NCBI GenBank assembly: GCA_015680905.1
Contig: CM027385.1
Location: 81,861,501 to 81,925,500 of the forward strand
Direction: 5' to 3'
Source: Coptis chinensis
Taxonomy: Eukaryota; Streptophyta; Magnoliopsida; Ranunculales; Ranunculaceae
Length of the DNA stretch: 64,000 nucleotides
Of this stretch, positions 35,260 to 46,179 are shown in pieces (position 1 is the stretch's first letter; the number at the start of each line of letters is the position of its first letter). A program made the translations under genes and the position numbers. Below the pieces are notes generated by a model. That model made no database searches. It had not been told where the DNA came from and saw nothing but the letters and a program-made list of their open reading frames with translations.

Positions 35260-35640
35260 TCTCGCAAGTTCTAGATGTCCATGTACTTTCGGCAAGCGAG
35301 CAATGCAATGCCCCATATAGCAGCATTTGGCATCATTGGCATTCCTTTAATTAACTCTAGAGCCTCCTTTACACACCCGGTCGACCAAGAAGATCAACCA
35401 TGCATCCATAGTGCTCGAAGTCGGGTTTGATTTTGTACTTCTCTGTCATAAAAAATAACAATTCTAGGCCCTTTGGCACCATTCCTGTGTGGGCACAACA
35501 CGCAAGAGCACCTACAAATGTTGCATCATTAGGATCCACACTCATCCTCTCAAACATTTCTAACCCAAGCTTGCCCCGGTCCATTATAAGCCGGACACGA
35601 GATCATGGTATTCCATGATACCACACTTTTTCTTAGGGCG
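35260..35640 (-). pseudogene. PPR protein C-terminal fragment
   Basis: Minus-strand translation gives LGLEMFERMSVDPNDATFVG, ALACCAHTGMVPKGLELLFF, KPDFEHYGCMVDLLGRPG and, after an in-frame stop, KEALELIKGMPMMPNAAIWG. This is the end of a PLS-type pentatricopeptide repeat protein running into the E motif. The stop after GRPGV and the degraded upstream part mark it as a relic. Intact members bind organellar RNA. Confidence 0.8.
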
Positions 35641-36034
35641 CCTTGTCGAAAGTTCTCCAAGCCATCTCCAAATCACCACACGTGATAAAAATCAAGAAGT
35701 GAGTTCGTCCAAAAATTGTCCGATTAATCCCGATTACCCCGACCGATTACACCTACCGCTTCTTTTCATTGTTGGGATAAAGGTCTACTTCTTCACATTT
35801 ACCACACATGTAAGCATTGATATATAATTTTGTGTACGTGCTAAAGCGTTACACATGTTAATACACGACTGTTGGTTCAAGTACGCAATAAAATAACCTT
35901 AGCAAAAATATTCATTCAATATTGTTACAATTGCAATAAACTAGACAATGATATACTCTATTTTTCTTAATTTATCTGTCTAATTATCAAATAATTAATC
36001 AAGTCGTGGAAATAAATAAATAAATAAAATATAT

Positions 36035-36507
36035 TATATTATATATATAAAAAAAAGAGCCAAATCTAGTCTACTCTGTAATGAGGCGCATGCCAGTGAG
36101 CCGTTTGCCAGGGCAAATTCCGTTCGCACCAATTTAGACGATTATACCCCCAATTTCTATCTTAAAATACATAAGAGTCAGCTAAATACAAATGTAATAG
36201 TTGATTTATTTAGGAGCTAAACGGTAAAAGACGAAACTTACTTTATTGATGGCGTGGGCTAACTTTCTTGATTGAGTTGTCTATGTCAATACAAATTATT
36301 GGACGATTCTGTCCTTATTTTGCATCTTCAATTACAAGATAATTATTTTTATATTATTTTAATATTTGTTATGTTTTAGGGGCAAAAATGTATTAAGAAT
36401 TTTTTTAAAAAAATTGGTCGGTGCAAATTGCAAAGTGGCGTAGCCACGTGCTCAAAACTAGTAAATGATATATTACGCTCACGCCCCACTGCAATGCAGT
36501 GTACTAG
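36035..36507 (+). mobile_element. Probable short non-autonomous Helitron
   Basis: The 3' end has the Helitron hallmarks: a hairpin (stem CACTGCA / TGCAGTG at about 36487-36501), a short spacer and the terminal CTAG at 36504-36507, followed by T. The 5' end is only guessed from the AT-rich TATATATAAAAAAAAGAGCC stretch near 36040. No protein is encoded. Confidence 0.5.
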
Positions 36508-36952
36508 TAAGTTGATTTTGAGCAAATCTAAACTCTAAAGAATCTAATGTATATGATGGGCTTTGAAAACATATTTAGTAGGAGAGTGGGCTGAGGCGTC
36601 GAGAGAGACAAAGAAGGAATACGAATTTGATTTGGTTTTATTTCTCGGTTTCTTTTGTACTTTTGTTGGACGTGAGAGAGTGGTGAGAGATGTAGACACG
36701 TCATCCGGTCACAAAAAACGGGTTATAAAAGCGGTCTCCCTAGAAATATTGAGTAACAAAACATGGAAACGAGTACACATTTAATTCGGCCCATAAACTC
36801 AAGCCCATAAAGTAATAACGCGGAAAACAAGAACCGCCTTTGTATAGCGTTAAATTTAGAATACTTGTTGGTCACGAATCACGATTCACGAACATACCGA
36901 ATTGGAAACCTGATAGAACTCCCTTCTGAAGTCCGAATTCAATCCCAACGCC

Positions 36953-36959
36953 TATAAAA
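36953..36959 (+). promoter_or_regulatory. TATA box of left serine-rich-protein gene
   Basis: TATAAAA about 97 bp upstream of the ATG. The same motif sits at the matching place in the right arm (about 60612-60618, minus strand). Confidence 0.6.
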
Positions 36960-37049
36960 CAAACGCTGGTGCCAAGCTTTAGGTTCACAAATTTAGAAAC
37001 CTAAATACTCTTACAGTTCAAGAAAAACTCTCCCCATCTTCAACAATCA

Positions 37050-37502
37050 ATGGCGACAAGTGGTCCTATTTTGTTACCTAGTAGATATTTTCAACAGCGA
37101 TCAAATTCAGTTTTATCAATGCGACCTCCCTCTGGGGTTTTGATTACTTATGGGTCGTCATCACCATCACCTTCGACTTCTCCAAGCATAAAGAAACCGC
37201 GTTGTGTTGAAGTATCATCAGTTCAAAAGAGAACTTGCATGTGCTCTCCATCGACACATGCGGGTGCGTTCAGGTGTAAGTTTCATAAGAAAATTCAAGC
37301 AGAAAAGAAGAACACAACAGATAATAAGAATCAAGAAGATAAAGTTGCAGCAGAATCAAGTACTCGAGTATCTGGGGAAAAGGTGTTGGTAAGAAGAGCC
37401 TTGAGGGGATCTCGTCGAAATAAAACACCAACAACAAGAAGAGAAGTGTTTCAACCCAGACCGAGTAGGCTTTCTATTATGTCCAAGGCTGACGACTTAT
37501 GA
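37050..37502 (+). CDS. Serine-rich-protein-like gene, left copy
   Basis: 150-residue single-exon protein. It has a Ser/Pro-rich segment at about residues 36-47, then the family signature CMCSPSTHAGAFRCKFHKK at 63-81 (Cys 52, 63, 65, 76) and a basic tail (RRALRGSRRNK). The CxCSPTxHxGxFRC-type motif is shared by plant proteins annotated only as serine-rich protein-related. No biochemical role is established that I can cite. There is no signal peptide or membrane segment. The copy in the right arm differs at four positions (Q16K, V30L, T33I, T129R), and both are intact. The start is the first ATG after a TATA box and a 5' leader conserved in both arms. Confidence 0.8.
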   Translation: MATSGPILLPSRYFQQRSNSVLSMRPPSGVLITYGSSSPSPSTSPSIKKPRCVEVSSVQKRTCMCSPSTHAGAFRCKFHKKIQAEKKNTTDNKNQEDKVAAESSTRVSGEKVLVRRALRGSRRNKTPTTRREVFQPRPSRLSIMSKADDL

Positions 37503-38017
37503 AGCAGAAAATCAAGTCCAAAAGATGATAATGTGATATATGTATGTAAACCCCAAAGGGGTAATTCTTGTTCAAAACAATAATATTAGCAACTAAAAGA
37601 TTGTATCATATGATTAAATGCTTAAAGATTGTATCCTATGTTGTATGCTTGATGTCCTGCATCAATAATAATAGTCAATAGACACAGGGAGAGCCTACCC
37701 TTGTTAGCCCAGTAGAATATGTTAAGTATAATTTAACTATATGTTGGTCTATTGTGTGATCGAATTGTGCAAATCGTCCAATGTATGATTTTTAGTTCTA
37801 CATACTTCTAATTTGTTTCCATTGGGATGAAAATTCATTGGGAGGCTCATGACACCCTTCTCTAATCTGTCATCCGCAAACACACGCAATGCTACTACTT
37901 CTCAAAAACTCTCGGCAATCTAGCGAACATATAACATGATCATCCATCGCTGTTTTTCTAAATTGTGATATTTTTAGCTTTCAAAATCACATTCTGCCTA
38001 ATTAGAAAGCGGTTATC

Positions 38018-38083
38018 GAAACTAATGAATAAGAATGGAGAAACTAATGAATAAGAATGGAGAAACTAATGAATAAGAATGGA
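38018..38083. repeat. 22-bp unit, three copies (left arm only)
   Basis: Units start at 38018, 38040 and 38062 (GAAACTAATGAATAAGAATG...). The right arm has a single copy at the matching place. Confidence 0.9.
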
Positions 38084-38247
38084 GATGAATGTAACTAATA
38101 AAGATAATCAAATTCTTAGTAGAGTCTGCATGCATGATCTGGAACAATATAGGAAATTTAGAGACTTGGGATTTTCGCATTTTTCAATATTTTGAAGTAG
38201 ACTAGTGGATAAAGAAGTTATTTTAGTTAATGCGGAGTTAAAGAATT

Positions 38248-39121
38248 ATGTCTTCAATGGCTTCACTAGCTAGTCTAGGAAGTGTAGTGAGAGTGAATTC
38301 ATGTGGTTATGTAATAAGTTATTAGTGCTGAGGAATTCGGCTATTAAAGGATGTACTAGTTTTGGTTAGGAATAGATGGAATTGTGTATGGTTACTACTA
38401 TTTTGATTATGGATGAAAAGGGGAATTCGGTATCGTTGGATGCTACATTTAGAGGTAGTAAAGATGATGATAGTGATCTTGTACTTAAACCGGCTCATAG
38501 GCCTGTTTTGAAACCTAAGGGTGAACAGCCAATTGTTAATATGAATCCCAATTAAGGTTTGGACACCGATGAAACTTGATGGGGAAACGGTTATTGAGAA
38601 GACGGAGAATGTGGAGGAAAGAAATAAGATGATTGAGTCATTAGGAGAGGTTTTGGAGAACGCAGAGAAATTGGAAAATGCTGCGCCTAAAAAGCCGGAG
38701 ATAAGTAAAAATGGTGAAGTTGGTAGTAGACCAGGATCTAATAGACGACCAAAGGTAATCCTGTTGCAAGTGTGCAAAAGGTTGTTAAGAAACCTCTTAA
38801 GGCTATCAAGAATTCAAGACTGAGAATGAGATTGAGAGAGAATGTCAAGAAAGAGCAGGTTGAGAAGTAGGCACTCGACCTCGTGCCCCTCTTAGACTGC
38901 CTCAACCCCCTCCAAAAGTTCAACCAACATTGCTAGCAAGGGCTGCGGTAGCTCCAGCTCCTCAGCTCCACCCGTTAAAAGGGCTGTTATCTTGAAAAAC
39001 ATTGGGGCAGCTCCGCGGCCGCCCAGTTGACAATGAGGCAGGACCGAGTTTAAAGTCCAAAAAGCGGAAGCAAATCCTGATTGACAAGTTTGCGTCCAAG
39101 AAAACAGTGGTTGATCTTTGA
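38248..39121 (+). pseudogene. Plastid translation initiation factor IF-2 (FUG1-type), N-terminal fragment, left copy
   Basis: Starts MSSMASLASLGSVVRVNSCGY and, in shifting frames, reads SVSLDATFRGSKDDDSDLVL-like sequence, ERNKMIESLGEVLENAEKLE (38618-38677), then VQKVVKKPLKAIKN, a Pro/Ala-rich part, and finally SLKSKKRKQILIDKFASKKT before a TGA at 39119-39121. This order matches the N-terminal extension of plastid IF-2 (FUG1 in Arabidopsis). The GTPase domain is absent. Several frameshifts and stops are present, most of them shared with the right-arm copy, so the fragment was dead before it was duplicated. Confidence 0.75.
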
Positions 39122-39387
39122 GGCATTTTGACTCACATGTGAGTTTTTGAATGGAAAGAATTAGAGAAAGGAAAGCTAGGCACGAGAATACACAACTTTT
39201 TCTTTAACAAAAATGTTATCCACATGGGAAATCAGAAATGTAAGTTGGGAAGGGAATTATACTTCAGTCCATATCAAAAATATTAGATACACATGTTTGG
39301 CCAACACACAAAGTTACGATACCTTACCTGATCCATTATTAAAAGTCTAGAACTGAATATAATCGCTTAGGAAGAGAAAAGTGTAAG

Positions 39388-39686
39388 AATGTTCTTGTAG
39401 TAGGAACAACAACGTCAGAGGAACATTTGACGCTAGCTTGGAATTTTGTTTCTTAAGAAAAATAAAAACAAAAACTATGTTTTAATCCTCAAAAAATGGC
39501 ATGTACTGGTTAAGTGTTGGTTGTATGGTAGGTCAAGACGTTAGAGTGATGCAGCATGTGATTGTTGCTATTGTTACAATATCTGGCATTCTGGCCACTT
39601 GCATCTGAATCCATATCAATCGGCAAAATATCTGCAGACCGCATCCAAATAGCCAAGGGTCAATAATAATTTGCTTGCGAGGTCGC
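39388..39686. other. Intergenic sequence
   Basis: Unique spacer immediately inside the left arm. No gene or repeat is recognised. Confidence 0.4.
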
Positions 39687-39689
39687 TTA

Positions 39690-40364
39690 GGGGTTGTTTG
39701 TTTTTTTTTGAATTCAGCATTCAGAGCCTCTTAAACTTAAGTTTTAAGCATTCAGAGGTTCAAAACTTGTTTGTTTTTTGAAGTAGTTTAAGCATTCAGT
39801 GTTACTTTTAGCATTCAAAGATTCAAAGACCAAAATTTCTTCCGAATGTCAATTTAATACTTGAAACAAGAAAGTCCCTTCTTGCCTTTTCTTAAGAACC
39901 CATATACTTTCCTACCTTGATTTTTTATGGCTTCAAAATAAGTTCTTCAAAATTTGATGTTGGCGGCCACGGGTTTTTCATTTTTTGGGTGAATGATATC
40001 CACTTTTTTAAAAATAGAATTACATATATATATTCTGAAAATAAACAAAATATGAAAATAAACTGTTAAAATATATTTGTGAAAGCATATTTTAAATAAA
40101 TTTATTTATCATTTATTTTTTTCGATAATCCATCTCTTCTCCTCAAATATAATATATATTTTGTTTAACAAGAAATCAAGTTAGTGTTTAAAATAGATAG
40201 CATGAGTAAAATTGTCCTAATGATTTATATTCACCTTGAGCTGTAAGGTTATTCTAACGTAAAACAAACATGTTTTTAGAATTCAGCAATCAGCATTTAG
40301 CATTCAGAGGATGAGCCATTCATTCAGCATTCAGCATTCATAGGCTCAGAAAAACAAACGACCC
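39690..40364. mobile_element. PIF/Harbinger-type MITE
   Basis: 675-bp element with inverted ends GGGGTTGTTTGTTTTT at the left and AAAACAAACGACCC at the right. It is flanked by TTA at 39687-39689 and 40365-40367, the 3-bp target preferred by the PIF/Harbinger superfamily. Subterminal parts are full of GCATTCAG/AGCATTCA repeats. No transposase ORF. Confidence 0.7.
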
Positions 40365-40639
40365 TTAGTCTCAATAGCCACAACACAAGTTTTGGTCACG
40401 CACTATTATCAGTCCAAGCTAAGTTTTATTTCGGCAAGAGAGACTTAAGAACCAAACTGGTAGCCCTCAAATATGCTACTCGAATCTTAGATTGTACGAG
40501 GGGACACACTCTAACAAAGGACATAGTGAGTGCACTTATAAGGATATAGTGAAATAAAACCAGAGTGAGGAAATCCCATGTATTGCAAAGGGGTTGCATC
40601 AAAGGTTTCTCATATAGTCATATTATGTGACCACTAAAA

Positions 40640-40733
40640 GTACCATATAACTGATAACAGCAGCAACTCCAGTAACTACAATTCAAGTACCATATAACTG
40701 ATAACGGCAGCAACTCCAGTAACTACAATTCAT
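40640..40733. repeat. 47-bp tandem duplication
   Basis: Two near-identical copies beginning AGTACCATATAACTGATAAC at 40639 and 40686, one A/G difference in the first half. It lies in the probable 3' UTR side of the hydrolase gene. Confidence 0.85.
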
Positions 40734-41168
40734 AGTATAACGAAATACAAAAACAAAATGATCTAATGGTCTCCATGGTGGAAATACAATTATTACAAAT
40801 CTTCGGAACTCTTGTGGGACTCAGAAAAGTTTGCATGATCACCTGAATTAATCCAGCATGATTCTACCATCATATCCCCGATTTCTCGTGCATATACTGG
40901 GTTTTGAGTGAGATGCATTTTCTAATCATTGATTCAAAGATTGTTCTGAGCCTTTCAAACAATAGATGCTCCAAGAAAACATGATGTTGGAGCCATACAG
41001 GAATATGAGTATCAGTATCAGTAACAGAATTAAGCTTTTGGTGGTGTTCTCCCAATCAAACATTCAAACCTACAAAGATAATAGGTAAACTTGTGTAAGA
41101 TACAGAGCAGCTTGAATATCCTGATGCATTACCAGCTTAGCTAGGTTAATTAAAAACAGGCTTTTACC

Positions 41169-44100
41169 TCATTTGAGGTCGATAGGAATTCTTAAACCAT
41201 CATAAGCAAGTTGAACGAGGATTCCTTCTCTAAACAAAGAAATTTAGGGGAAAAGAATTCAGCCTTCAGAAGTTCAGAAAGGGCAAGATAACCAGTTTAT
41301 ACTTTTAAGAGTTTTGTATTGAAACTAAAAGGTTATGACCTGGGTAGGTAATAAGGACATGGCTATTACCTTCTAGACCACTCTGTAAGGGCCTGATTGT
41401 CCTTGTGGTGATCAAACTCATGAGTCATTCCGATTAGCAGAGCTCGTTTTGGACATAATCTTTTTACAGCATCCAATGTCTGAAAAAAAAAATGTGACTT
41501 CAAAAAATTTTGTGACTTTAAGTGTTCTAAGGAGAGTAATGTATAGAAGCACTAACCTGAGGCAAGCAGAAGTGAGTATTATGTGATCCCGTCTAGACAA
41601 ACCGGCCAAAAAATGCAAAAAGAACATGAGAAAAATATTAAAGACCAAATTTTAAAAGAGAACATCTATTTAAGAAAAAAAAACAAAGGTACTCCATTTT
41701 AAGTAGGCATTGAATCTAAGGCTGTTATTTAGACTGACCTTATAAAGTGTGTCTAAGATTAGAAGATCCAATTGTCCAGCTCCAGTTTTCAAAATAACTG
41801 CAGAAGCAAAACTGCCTTGGTAAAATAAAAGAAAAAGATAAATACAAATCAAGATTACTTGATTGCTCTATATCAAATCCAAGGTTATGAACATCCATTG
41901 TTACTCTTGTTATATCTAAGGGCTTCATAAAAACGCTATTCCATTACTACCCAGAGTATCCAAGCTTTCTCATTTGCTGAACCCTCCTTTATACCCAAGC
42001 CCACCAAGCCTCTTAAATTCCAATAGACGAGTCTAGGTTGCCTGACATATGTGTTTATGCAAATTCCAATAGACGAGTCTAGGTGGGAAGGTAGACAAGG
42101 GGCATGTAAGAATACACATCAAAAGGGCAATACTACGAGCACATGAGCTATCTGGTGGCACCATGGACAACACCACCTAGGAACTGGAAACACTTCATGC
42201 CTTCGGACTGAGAAATAAGCTGAGAAGAGCACCAAAGATGCCCAAGTGTTACTGGCCTGCTCCACCACCTGATTTCCTAAAAGTCAATACGGATGGTTGT
42301 GCCTGGACCAGCAGGCTGGGGAACAATCTTTAGGAAGAATACAGGAGAAGTAATTGGATTCTACATTTGAGGACCTGGGATCGATACAAATTATGTGGCT
42401 GAATCAAGAGCAATAGTGGAAGGTATAACAAAAGCAATGGAGATGGGGTACACAAAAATATGGGTGGAGTTGGACTCAACTGCAGCAATCAAAGCATTTC
42501 AAACCAACTCAGTGCACTGGAAAGTAAAAGCTGACTGGGAAAGGATCAAAGGAAAGGCATGTATAGTTCTCACAAGCACATGGAGGGAAGCAAATTTAGA
42601 CTTGAGTGCAAAGAAAGGAGCAACCTTAACAAATGGACAGAAGCAATGGTGGGAAAACAGGCCTAGTTTTGTACACAGAGTAGAGAATCAATACTCTACC
42701 TACTTTAGACTTATTTCTTAAATATATATATGTTGGAGTGATCTACTCAGGACACTCACAAGATGTAAAATGTAATTTCTTTGCTATCTAATACAATTAC
42801 CCTTTAGCGGGGAAAAAAAATGCAAATTATAAAAGCTTTTTTTTTTTTTTCAATATTGCCTCATGTAGGGCTTCTCTCAGTTTATTGGTCATAATCCTGT
42901 TGGCCCTCTTTGACAGATGTTCTAGGCAAGAGGATAATCCTCGTGCGGGTTTTCTTAAGTGGACCTAAAGGCACTTTGAAAGTGTCAGTGTATAAGCAAT
43001 TAGGTACACATAAATTCTCTATCAAGGGCCTTCTATTTCATTTTTGGAACCTGCAAAGAGATAAAGGATGTGGTGCCTTTTGAGGACATTGTATTTATTT
43101 AAAGGTCTATCTTGCCGTAGCATGTTTTTGATGGGTTATTATGTTTTGGCTACTTTTGCTTAAGTTAATAATTCTTTCGTTTATTTTAGCCTGTGTGTCA
43201 TAAGTGAATCCAGAAACAAAAACTAAAGAACAACAGAGAACCGAGAGCCCTAGAGGTAGAGGTAAAAGCAATAGCCTGGCTTGGATTGGTCCCTAGAGAT
43301 TCCAACTTCAGTTTTTTCCCCAGGATTGCCTGGTCCATGTGATACACAGGCAATGTTGTTCCATACATGGTCAGTAGTCTTACGCAATATAAAGAAGGAT
43401 AATATGGACGGGAAAAAAAGGAGTACCATGTTCAGTGTTTGCGGGGAAGCGTGAAACATCAGATACATATGCAATTCTGAATCTTGCCCCGAAAAGAAAG
43501 CCCAATGAAATATAATCCTCACCATGCATCACCTGTATAAGCATATAAGCAGTTATTGAGAAAGTAAATAGGGAGAAAAGGTAAACTCAAAACATCCAAG
43601 AATGACAGAATCAGAGCAAGTACTGGTAAAGGAACAAACTGTAGGCCTGATGAGGTAAATGGTTCCTCAATATCGGACTTGATTATATTCCACTCAAGTT
43701 GTGCAACTCGCCTCACTTCTTGGCCTTCTTTAAGTTTTTTCTGAACCAAGTAGGGGAACTTTTCAGCAACACTGTTTCAAAGATACAAGTCACAATGTCA
43801 ATAAGGATGTCATAAAAGACGATACAGCTCAACAACAAAACGTGGTTGAGTAAAGAATGAAGCACAGACAAACAAAATAGAATTCAAGTAACACCCTGTT
43901 GTTTTTAACCAATCGAGATCCTGGAAGGGTTCAATTTGTTTGATGCAGTCATGCTAGTAGATCTAGTAATAAGTAATGCTAACAATAAGCATTAAAAAAA
44001 AACAGCCTGCGATGCAACTCATTATATTTTCTAAATGCAACTCAACTTTGGTCTAGTCCTGATTTTTCAATTGGCTGAGGTAAGCTAATGGTTATGTTTG

Positions 44101-45194
44101 ACCGACGTTAGGAGGTCTCTTGGGTTAAGGGGACCAAATTTAAATGTCTATCCGTCATCAAAAAGTGAATGTCACACTTTCTTTCCTCTCCTCCCCTCTC
44201 CTCTCCTCTCTTTCTTTTTTCCCCACAATTAGACTACGCCAAAACTCCCCAATCACCCTCTCTTTCTCTCCTCCCAATCAACTGATTACCCTCCATCCTC
44301 ATTTTACTCTTCATCTCTCAATGTTTCAATGTTGATCTTTGCAACCTAACATTGGTCCACACCTTATAGCGGTTTTCTAGCATTTTCTTATTAGTTATTT
44401 CACTAACTAGTTTGTACCCAGGGTTAGCAGTCCTATTAGTTATTCCACTAACTACTGTCTCCTTACTACTTCGTATCGGTATCTTGGTAACCTTAACAGA
44501 ATTATCACAACTAAAAAACATAGTGCTGGATACGCATATCTTACAATGCTGAAGTAACATAACAAATATATCGAAAAAAAGCACCTGTCCATTGCATACT
44601 GTGTGAGATAAATTTGAGTAGGCTGAATATCATTAGTAGGACTAAATGGTTGTACTGCCCGTACATCATCTAGTCCAAGTAGTGCATCAGCATGTTCATG
44701 CGTCAAAATTATCTGTAAAAACATTTAATAATTTTTTTTTACCCATCCCCAAAACTATATAATATAATATTTATAGCAACACTTACAGAATCAACTTGTG
44801 GAATTTGATGGTACGTAAACCACCGTAAAACTTGCTCTCTAAATGTTTTACCAACGTCAATCAAAATATACTTGTGTTGACCGTCATCATTACAGTAGTC
44901 AATAAGTAGTGACGTATTACACCTGTCATCGTAAAAAATATTATTACATCATTTGCCACGTAGATCTGAATCTAATTATAGTAAAATAAATTAATTAGAA
45001 AGAAATGATGACCTGTAATTTGGGTTTTGTTGTGGAGGGAGAGAGAGAGATTGGGTACAAACTTGACACGGTGGATTTGAAGGTTGGATTAGACATAAGA
45101 CATTTGGAACTGCACTTGAACAACCTGTTCCTAAGAATATTAATGATGAAGAATCACATTTTCCGTTTTCTGAAATGTTTGATGCGTTCTCCAT
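41169..45194 (-). CDS. Metallo-beta-lactamase-fold hydrolase (PhnP / C777.06c type), nine exons
   Basis: All exons join in frame through GT-AG introns: 45194-45013, 44922-44787, 44712-44585, 43771-43624, 43532-43427, 41797-41739, 41592-41557, 41479-41370 and 41229-41169. They give 321 residues. Metal-binding motifs of the fold are visible: the entry SSLIFLGTGCSSAVPN, ILTHEHADALLGLDD (HxHxD motif), VMHGEDYISLG, FRIAYVSDVSRFP and IGMTHEFDHH near the C-terminus. The family is related to PhnP, which cleaves cyclic phosphoribosyl phosphates. In plants the substrate is not known to me. The protein is probably soluble, with no clear transit peptide. Intron 5 carries a truncated LINE. Exon sums match the plant family length, so the gene looks intact. 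Confidence 0.88.
42066..42819 (+). mobile_element. 5'-truncated LINE in hydrolase intron 5
   Basis: Encodes the end of a LINE pol: a plant L1-type RNase H domain starting about 42255 (PPPDFLKVNTDG), then AESRAIVEGITKAMEMGYTK and IWVELDSTAAIKAF (ORF 42395-42721). A short 3' UTR and an A-run at 42813-42820 follow. The direct repeat ATGCAAATT lies at 42057-42065 and 42820-42828 and fits a target duplication. The 5' end is confused by a repeat of AATTCCAATAGACGAGTCTA at about 42016 and 42063. It is on the opposite strand to the host gene and probably harmless to splicing. Confidence 0.8.
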
Positions 45195-45799
45195 TTTTTT
45201 TTTTGGTTTTTTTGGTTTTCCAGAGCAGAGAAAAAAGAAATGGGGTGTTGAAAAGTGGAAAACCAACGTGTATTTATAGTAGGGTGTTAATGGGTTGGGC
45301 CTGGGCTTAAGTCCAAATGAATCGGGGAGTATAACATATGGGCCGTATTTCAATATATGCGCCTGATAAGTGATAAGAACCCATGTCATTCAAATGGATC
45401 CATCATAATCAGTGCTCTATAAAACACTAGGTGGTAGTCGGGCAGTGGGAGAGCGCCTATATTACAAGAAATGAAGAAAATCATTTACTATAACTCAAAA
45501 AATAAACACAAACAAAGATAGTTATTATAAAAATACGTAATAGTTGAAGAATATTGACTTCAGATAAAAATATAATCTTTCTTATAGTAGCATATAATTT
45601 ACATTAGACTTTAGTCTTTTAAACTCATTCAAGTCTTAAGTCTACATGGGTCTATAATTTTCAACATTTAATTATTAAAAAAAAAATGACTGGACCGCCT
45701 AGAGGCTGATTAGTCCGCCTAGCCCACCTAATCAGTCCGCTTAGAGACTGCTAGACTGATTTTTAGAACACTTGTCATAATTGCTAACTTGAGGAGAAG

Positions 45800-45860
45800 T
45801 AAGGGTGTCGATGGGTACCTATTTAACCGGAACTGGAACTGGAACCAGAACCAGAACCGT
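45800..45860. repeat. GGAACT/GGAACC hexamer run
   Basis: Short imperfect run of GGAACTGGAACT and CCAGAACCAGAACC. This kind of sequence often lies in decayed DNA transposons, but no ends or target duplication were found. Confidence 0.4.
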
Positions 45861-46179
45861 AGAAAAAATTATGGTTTCGGTTTTTATTTTTAGGAACCGT
45901 TTAAAAATGAGTACTAACAAAATCGGACCATTTAGAATCGGAATCAAATGGTTTTTTAAACAAAAAACACAAACTAGAACCAAACTGGATCGAAATAAAA
46001 AATATAAAACTCAAAATGTTCATTTATATATTCTAAATTTTATTTATTAGTGTAATATGTAGTTTTTATAGTATTTAATGTTATAAATAATACAAAAATA
46101 TAATTTACAACCTTAAATATATGTTTTTATTTAACTTATTATTAAATAACATAATTATTTATATCAATATTTATATCGT

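Larger units (their letters stand above)
36512..39387. repeat. Left arm of large inverted repeat
   Basis: 2876 bp that reappear in reverse complement at 58214-60995. Outer limit TTGATTTTGAGC, inner limit GTGTAAG. The arm carries a serine-rich-protein gene and an IF-2 N-terminal pseudogene. Compared with the right arm it has an extra 64 bp in the promoter (36690-36753), two more copies of a 22-bp unit (38018-38083), and lacks about 17 bp near 38313. Confidence 0.95.

Noticed and set aside
38322..38777. 151-residue minus-strand ORF in the left arm, and its mirror at 58818-59225
   Set aside because: Antisense shadow of the IF-2 fragment. No independent support.
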